From Chamaea fasciata (Eukaryota > Chordata > Aves > Passeriformes > Sylviidae): DNA of 64,000 bases. Numbering within the stretch: the first letter of the stretch is position 1; every line of letters starts with the position of its first letter. The notes beneath the pieces are model-generated. The model did no database searches. It had not been told where the DNA came from and saw only the letters and a program-made list of their open reading frames with translations. Location: the NCBI GenBank assembly GCA_029207755.1, contig JARCOQ010000065.1, positions 519,501 through 583,500 on the forward strand, given 5' to 3'. Both the position numbers and the translations under genes were made by a program. Positions 58,701-64,000 of the stretch are shown piece by piece.

Positions 58701-61628
58701 ACAAGCAGATCAGCACAGAGAATGATTTTCTACAGTCCTTTGAAGAGATCTCTTGACAGAAAACAAAGCACAGGGAGATGCATTCCCAGGAGAGGAGGGC
58801 ATCTTCCCCACCTTGCACCAGTTTCCCAAAGGAATGCCTTTCCCTTTGTAAACCCAAGCAGCTCATGCTCTAACCAACCCCAAGGGGCCTTCAGCAGCAG
58901 GACCCTCACCCTTGATGAGCAGGCTGAGCTGGAAGACGCCCTTGCCCGTGGCCCATGTGAAGAACCACACTGCTTCTCCTCCCCCTGACAGCAGGGATCA
59001 GTCCCTGCCATTGCACTCGCCCTCTCAGCCCCGCACACGTGCCCACCTTCCCGCAGCGGGCAAGGGCAGCAAGGACAGCAGTGCTCCTCAGGTGCCGGCG
59101 GGACACGGACAGCTGCCCAGAGGAGATGCTGACCCTCTGTGAGCCCAGCCCAGGCCGTGCAGGAGCCGGCCCAGAGCAGGGGCTGCTGCCTCGGGGCAGC
59201 TCCGCGCTGCAGCGGCCGGCCGGCAGCGGCATTCTCCCAGCTAAGGAAGGCTCCAGCCTCGGCGCTCACACCAGCCCTCAGGGCCAGGGCAGCCACCGCC
59301 ACAAAGTTGCCAAAGCCCAGGCACCAGCACTGACAAGCAATGGCAAGAAGGCACGGCCACACCCAGCCCCTTCCAAGCTGCTGCCCCCACTGAGGACACA
59401 GCAGGATTGGCTTGGAGAGCAGACACACCCAGGTGCACGTCAGTGCCCTTTTGTGCCAACAGGTGATGGGAGGCAGAGAGTCAGCTGGGCTCTCTTCTCA
59501 GCCCCACCAGGTCTTATCTGAGGGCACAGGACGGGCAGCTGCTCTGGGCAAGAAGCAGCTTCAATGACTTGTGCTGTACAATCACAAAGGGCACTGAGAT
59601 GAGGAGGATCAATGGGTCCAGCTATGCTGACACATGCTCACAATACACTGTCCCTCAGAGAAGAAAGACACAAGACGTACTCATGAACCCCAGGAAGTCA
59701 TCCTCATCATACTCCATCTCCTGTTGCTGAGCAGCAGCTTTGTCAGTGCTGGAGATGAAGGAACTGCCCAGGCTCCACTGCTCAGCTGGGGCAGGCCAGG
59801 CCCCTTCAGGTGACACTGCTGCTCCTGCTGCTGCAGCTTCAATAGAAGAGCCTGTGGAGATCTGAGACAACAAAAGAGTTTGTGTCAGAAAAGTGGCTGG
59901 CAGAGATTAGCCCCAGATCCCATTTTAAATGCAAGCCCTTAGGAAGGTGCTGTCAGCCAGTGACTGGGAGCTGCTGTCAGGCTCAGCTTTTTCACCTTTC
60001 TGCCCACAATTCACATTAATTCAGCCACTTCTTTCTGCTTCCCTGCCCACCTCTGCTTCCATTTTACCAAAAGAACAACCTGGCAACCAAGGCACCAAAA
60101 TCCCTGACTTGAAGCAGAAACTCCACGTCCCCAGTGTGTCTCTGAAATGCTCCCAGGTAAGCACAGCCAAGAAGCTCGTGGGGACAAACCGCCCCAAAAA
60201 GCTTGTGTTGTCACATCAATACTTTTTGTGCCTGTGGGTACTTGGCGAGTCTGTGGAGGGGGACAGGTGTCCCCAGACCGCAGCGTCCCCTACGTATCCA
60301 CCAAGGCTGAGCGCAGTGCCTTTGACATGCTCCCTCCTCTGCACACAGGGAACCTTCCTGCTCCAGGCTGGCCTCTATCAGAATCCCAGCAAGCTGGGGC
60401 CTAAACATGGCAGCTCAAAGCCCATTTTCCAGCTGTCACTGGCTGAGAGGAATGGCTAGGTCTGGCAGGACTGCAGCACTCGGCATCCTCAGCCACCAAC
60501 AGCACGAGCTGGCTGCTCAGAAACTTGCAGCTCTGCCTTGCACTAAAGACAGCACCCTCCAGAAGTGGCACTTACTGGCTGGGAAAGTTGCGGCTGTGGT
60601 GTGACCACAGCTGGAGCCTTGTGGTCATTTGGCTCCTCCTTGGCTTCTCGTCCAGGAGCAGAGGAAGCCGGAGGGGAGTCTGTTCTTCCTTCAGTGATCT
60701 GTGGACAGACAGGAGCGTGAGACACAGGCTCATTTAGAACCTTCTTTCTCTTCAGCTCTAGAACCAGCTCTACTAAGCACAAATCATCAACTTGGAGAGC
60801 AATGGGATTCTAAGTCCCTCAGACTAAATTCTAATGGGCTGATTCAACTGGACTTGGCAAATTCCTCTGAATTAGATATTCCCCCCTGGCTACTATCAGG
60901 AAGCAACGTTCTCTCAGCAAAACTGGGCTTTTAGTTCTTTTAAAGCTCTGGAATGGAAAATTAGGAAATAGCCGGTGATGCCTTTGCTCTTCCTGCTGTA
61001 GACATGGAAATGGATTTTCTTGCAGCCTACTCAGCTGGCCCTCTACACTCTACTGCCACAGGCCAAGCTCACAGCTTGCTGCACAATTCTTAAACGCCAA
61101 GAACATCAAATGTGCCTTTCTTACTCACCTCAGCATCAGAACCTCTGAATACCCGGCTCAGGTGACCTGCAGTGGGCAAGGGAAAATGAAGCAGATGCTT
61201 TGAGAAAACTGGAGACAACCACAGCATTTTTAGAAGATCTTCCAAGAAGGCCTCCCAGTCTACATTTTCAGAGTTGTCCTGCTTGACTCAGCAAATGGAG
61301 GAAATGACAGACTCTGCTGCCACAGACGCTCCCATGGAGGGAACGCAACCCCTGCAGGTTCCCTTGCAAATGCTGCCCGCACGGCCGTGGCTACAGACAG
61401 CCCATTTTGAGCTGAACGTGTTGACAGCACCTTTACCCAAGTGGCATCCAAAAGGTCTTTCTGTTTCCAAATCAACTCAGTCCCCAAGAAAGAGCAGGAA
61501 GACATACAAAAGGCAAGTTAGGTGACACCCAGGGAAAACCTCTACTTACGTGCCAGGTGAGTCAGGAAATAGGTGGAATATCCAACTCCATAAACGGAGC
61601 AAACTACAGCAGCCAGTTGCCCAATCAT
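52768..61628 (-). CDS. PAK3-like Ser/Thr kinase, copy 3 (437 aa, 12 exons)
   Basis: Exons: 61550-61628, 61129-61166, 60576-60698, 59681-59861, 58466-58529, 57865-57913, 56994-57106, 56219-56336, 55433-55532, 54794-54987, 53308-53445, 52768-52884. Exon lengths are the same as in copies 1 and 2 and the frame is open. This is the most divergent copy at the N-terminus. The hydrophobic segment is kept but changed ([20 protein letters not shown]). Gly27 is Arg because the exon 1 donor context changed (GGCAC before GTAAGT). Exon 3 begins [10 protein letters not shown] and ends LSQP. In the kinase domain the glycine-loop exon ends TATGEQ instead of TATGGE. The C-lobe has FLRDFL and DEERRW, closer to canonical PAK. 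All catalytic residues are present. It is the only copy without an ERV fragment directly upstream. Confidence 0.9.
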
Positions 61629-61860
61629 TGTGGCAACTGCTGTGCAAGTTTGCCAACTGTTCTCTAACACTATCAAAAAGCAAGTCTCCTGTCAGTGTGC
61701 ACGTGCCCACTGACAGTCGCCTCAAGCTGCAGGACGCTCCTGCACTGGGCAAGCTCAAGAGCTGCTCTGACACCCCTGAGGCCTTCCGTGCAGCAAGGCA
61801 ACCTTGTGATGTCACCACGTCCACGTGGCAACCGTGCCCTGACATCACAAAGCAAATGCT
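61629..61860 (-). promoter_or_regulatory. Candidate promoter of kinase copy 3
   Basis: Despite many substitutions relative to copies 1 and 2, the inverted arms TTGTGATGTCA (61804-61814) and TGACATCACAA (61840-61850) and the CACGTG E-box (61822-61827) are intact. Their survival in the most diverged part of the unit supports a regulatory role. Confidence 0.5.
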
Positions 61861-62560
61861 CTGCCTTGGTCTGTGAGTTGATACAGATGGAGAGACTGAT
61901 GTTTGTGTAGGCCTAGGCTGCATTTTTACCTCTTTCCCCGCTCAGCTGCCTGTTTCAGCTCTTGTTTCTCCCCCTGTGCCCCCTGTGTCCCCTGTTGCTG
62001 TGCTGGGTCCCAGCTGGCGGCCGGGCCGGGCGGAGCAGCAGTTCCAGCCCCGGGTGTCCCTGGAGCGCTGGGAGCTGCCGGTGGCCCCAGGCACTGTCCC
62101 CTGAGCCAGTGCCATCTGCTGTCCTTGTCCAGGGGTGCTGCTCTGCAGGGGGGAAAGCAAGGATGGAGTGAAAGGCTTTGAAGATGGGGTGGCTGGAATC
62201 CCTCTGCTTAGAGTTCTTTTTAAAGATATATGGACTTGAACATAGAGAGGGATAATTATATGGATATTTATACATGTGGGTATGTGCTATTTGTATGGGA
62301 ATATTTCTATCTGTATGTTGTTATATTTATAAATGTATGCTATGTATTTTTGTGTCTGTATATATGCATACGTCTTTGTAATACATATGTATATATGGAT
62401 GTAAGTATATGTATATGTAAGTACGCTGTTCTATGTGTGTTTAATTCTATTTCCTATGAATACAGTTGTGTAGGTATTTCTATTTATGCAGTTGGAGTTA
62501 TATGGCTCTTTAAATAGGTATATTGGTATTCCTAGAAGTAAATATGTTGAGGAATGGCTA
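61861..62560. other. Unassigned GC-rich block followed by a TATG-rich microsatellite-like tract
   Basis: 61.9-62.2 kb is GC-rich with no recognised domain. About 62,222-62,520 is rich in 'tatatg' and 'tatgta' steps and resembles a decayed simple repeat. The 95-codon frame across it is not credible as a gene. Confidence 0.4.
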
Positions 62561-62860
62561 CATGACCAAGGCCAAGTAGACATGAGAGAGCTTTGCTGAA
62601 ATCACTTGCACAGAAGCCTGCGAGGTCAGCATGACCCTGAACGCAGCTGTGTTACCATAACAAAGCCTTGGGGTCCAGAAGTTTGAGGGAGAAGCTTAGT
62701 GATAACAAGTATATAGTTTTCTTTTACTGTAACCAATCAAATGTTAACAAGTGTGCATAATAAGAAGTAGCCTCAATATAATGTGTGCCTTTTGATCAAG
62801 AAAGTGAGGCTTGCTTATAAATCATATTGATTATGTGCGATCTTCCCACGTACGAGAAAG
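62560..62860 (+). repeat. LTR-like element related to the LTR at 1.4 kb
   Basis: Shares the block at 62576-62599 exactly with 1422-1445. It continues with similar spacing ('gaccctgaacgcagctgtg', 'agaagtttgagggagaagc') and ends with a 'catattgatt' block then 'tcttcccacg'. No ERV coding sequence is attached. Ends are approximate. Confidence 0.55.
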
Positions 62861-64000
62861 AGCAATATAAATATATCTAGCTTTATATTTACACATGTGC
62901 ATTTACTTCTGTATTTTGAGGTGGGTGTATCTGGGTGTATCTTTTTATTTCAGCATGTATGGAGATGTATAGTTGCATCATTGTATCAATTGAGATCTTC
63001 CTAGAGGACTGTTTAGATAGAAATACTGATATTTTTGTATTCCTAGATGGGCTTTAGGCTTGCAGTAATATGTAATAAATTAAGTTGTTAAACACCTAAT
63101 TGATCTTTGTCTCTAGTCAGTTGTTGTAGATGTTGGCAATAAATTAAGGTTTTCTTAACTGAAGTGGGTATTTCTATATTTTTACATAGCATTGTTGTAA
63201 AAATCTAATAAATTCCTTTTTTTAAACTTAAATTGACATCAGCATAGTTCTGTATTGTCAGCGCGGGTGTAGCGATTTGTAATAAATGACATTTTCCATG
63301 TGAAATCAATTCTGGTGTACTTGTTGATCAGCAGCGCAGCTGCAGGAATCTGCAAGAAATTACAATTGTCAACTGCGATGGGTGTTTTGTGATTTGTGCT
63401 GTCCAGAGCAATGAGCAGTTGTAAATATTGGAGGATTTTGGCCGTGGAAATCTCCATCCATGCCCAGCACATGCCCCACTTTCACTCAGGCTGGGCAGGG
63501 CAGGTGCAGATTTGGGATGGCAGCAGAGCCACACCTTGGCTGAGAACTCGCTACAAAGGCAGCTGAGAAAACTCTGGGACTCCACGAAGCATCCAGCTCC
63601 AACCAGAGCCACCCAGGGAGGACAAATCCACCCCCCATGCCATGGACAGCTCTTCAGGAAGCGCTCCAAGTGTCCCTCTGAAGGTCATCCTGGAGCCCAG
63701 GAGCCAACAGGGATCCTGAGCCAGCTCCGCTGCCTTTGGCAGCACTTTGCAAATGAGCTGCAGCAAGGGGGAGGCCGCAGGGGCTGTGAGTGCTGCAGGC
63801 CGGCGATGAAGGAAGGGCCATGGACACCTGTGCTGACATGCTCCAGAATCCACAAGGATTCTGGGGGAGAACTGGCAAGCAACAAGTTCCCACAGCCACG
63901 ACAGTGATGGAAGCCCTTGCTGTGAAGTTCCCTGGAGGAACTCCCAGGGGAGTTGCTGCTATAAGAACTAGTACCAGAAGGCACAAACGTAGTAACACTA
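62861..64000. other. Right flank, no gene recognised
   Basis: AT-rich up to about 63.4 kb, then GC-rich. A 159-codon plus-strand frame at 63428-63907 and overlapping minus-strand frames of about 100 codons show no family, and each could be chance in GC-rich DNA. An exon of a gene beyond the window edge cannot be excluded. Confidence 0.35.

Larger units (their letters stand above)
49163..61860. repeat. Array unit 3 (partial, about 12.7 kb)
   Basis: It matches units 1 and 2 from the left border to about 61,860, just past the kinase promoter motifs. It then departs into unrelated sequence exactly where the ERV fragment begins in the other units. The stretch from about 60.55 to 61.86 kb (exons 1-3 and promoter) is clearly more diverged than the rest. 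Confidence 0.93.

Noticed and set aside
63428..63907. 159-codon plus-strand frame near the right edge
   Set aside because: No recognisable family, overlapping minus-strand frames of similar length, and no splice context. Kept only as unassigned sequence.

Overview
The window reads as avian, most likely a songbird. It carries two CR1 LINE fragments, endogenous retrovirus (ERV) and solo-LTR remnants, part of a bird-type olfactory receptor, a compact MROH (maestro heat-like repeat) gene, and a tandem array of PAK3-like kinase genes. PAK3-like expansion is documented for the zebra finch lineage. All confidently recognised host genes lie on the minus strand and are split into short exons. Exon borders were read from splice sites, phase continuity and the family alignment.

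Layout. 1-6,198: AT-rich sequence with one solo LTR near 1.4-1.77 kb and no recognised gene. 6,199-10,811: a 13-exon MROH-like gene (about 679 aa) in a GC/CpG-rich context, with a degenerate ~70-bp minisatellite upstream (11.18-11.5 kb). About 12.2-14.65 kb: a decayed minus-strand ERV pol (RNase H and integrase remnants) whose in-frame stops and T-rich, C-poor plus strand suggest G-to-A hypermutation. 14.7-14.9 and 16.4-16.75 kb: CR1 fragments in opposite orientations. 16.91-17.25 kb: a G-rich minisatellite.

18,066-61,860: a direct tandem array with a unit of about 15.54 kb. Two units are full (18,066-33,600 and 33,611-49,140) and one is partial (49,163-61,860). Each unit holds, left to right, a ~0.88-kb purine-rich minisatellite, a complete 12-exon PAK-like kinase gene on the minus strand (437 aa), and the kinase promoter region. 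The two full units continue with a truncated ERV (RNase H end, integrase, env transmembrane end, 3' LTR), a truncated olfactory receptor, three tandem YY1-like motifs and a poly-T run at the unit border. The third unit lacks this ERV/OR tail and passes into other sequence. 61.9-64.0 kb holds AT-rich sequence, another related LTR and an unassigned GC-rich end.

The most notable biology is the kinase family. All three copies have open, splice-consistent frames and keep the catalytic residues. They lack the p21-binding/autoinhibitory region of canonical group I PAKs and instead start with a hydrophobic N-terminal segment. Their P+1 loop is changed, and the activation-loop Thr is a Ser. This suggests Rho-GTPase-independent, possibly membrane-anchored kinases that are being copied together with an adjacent ERV/OR segment.
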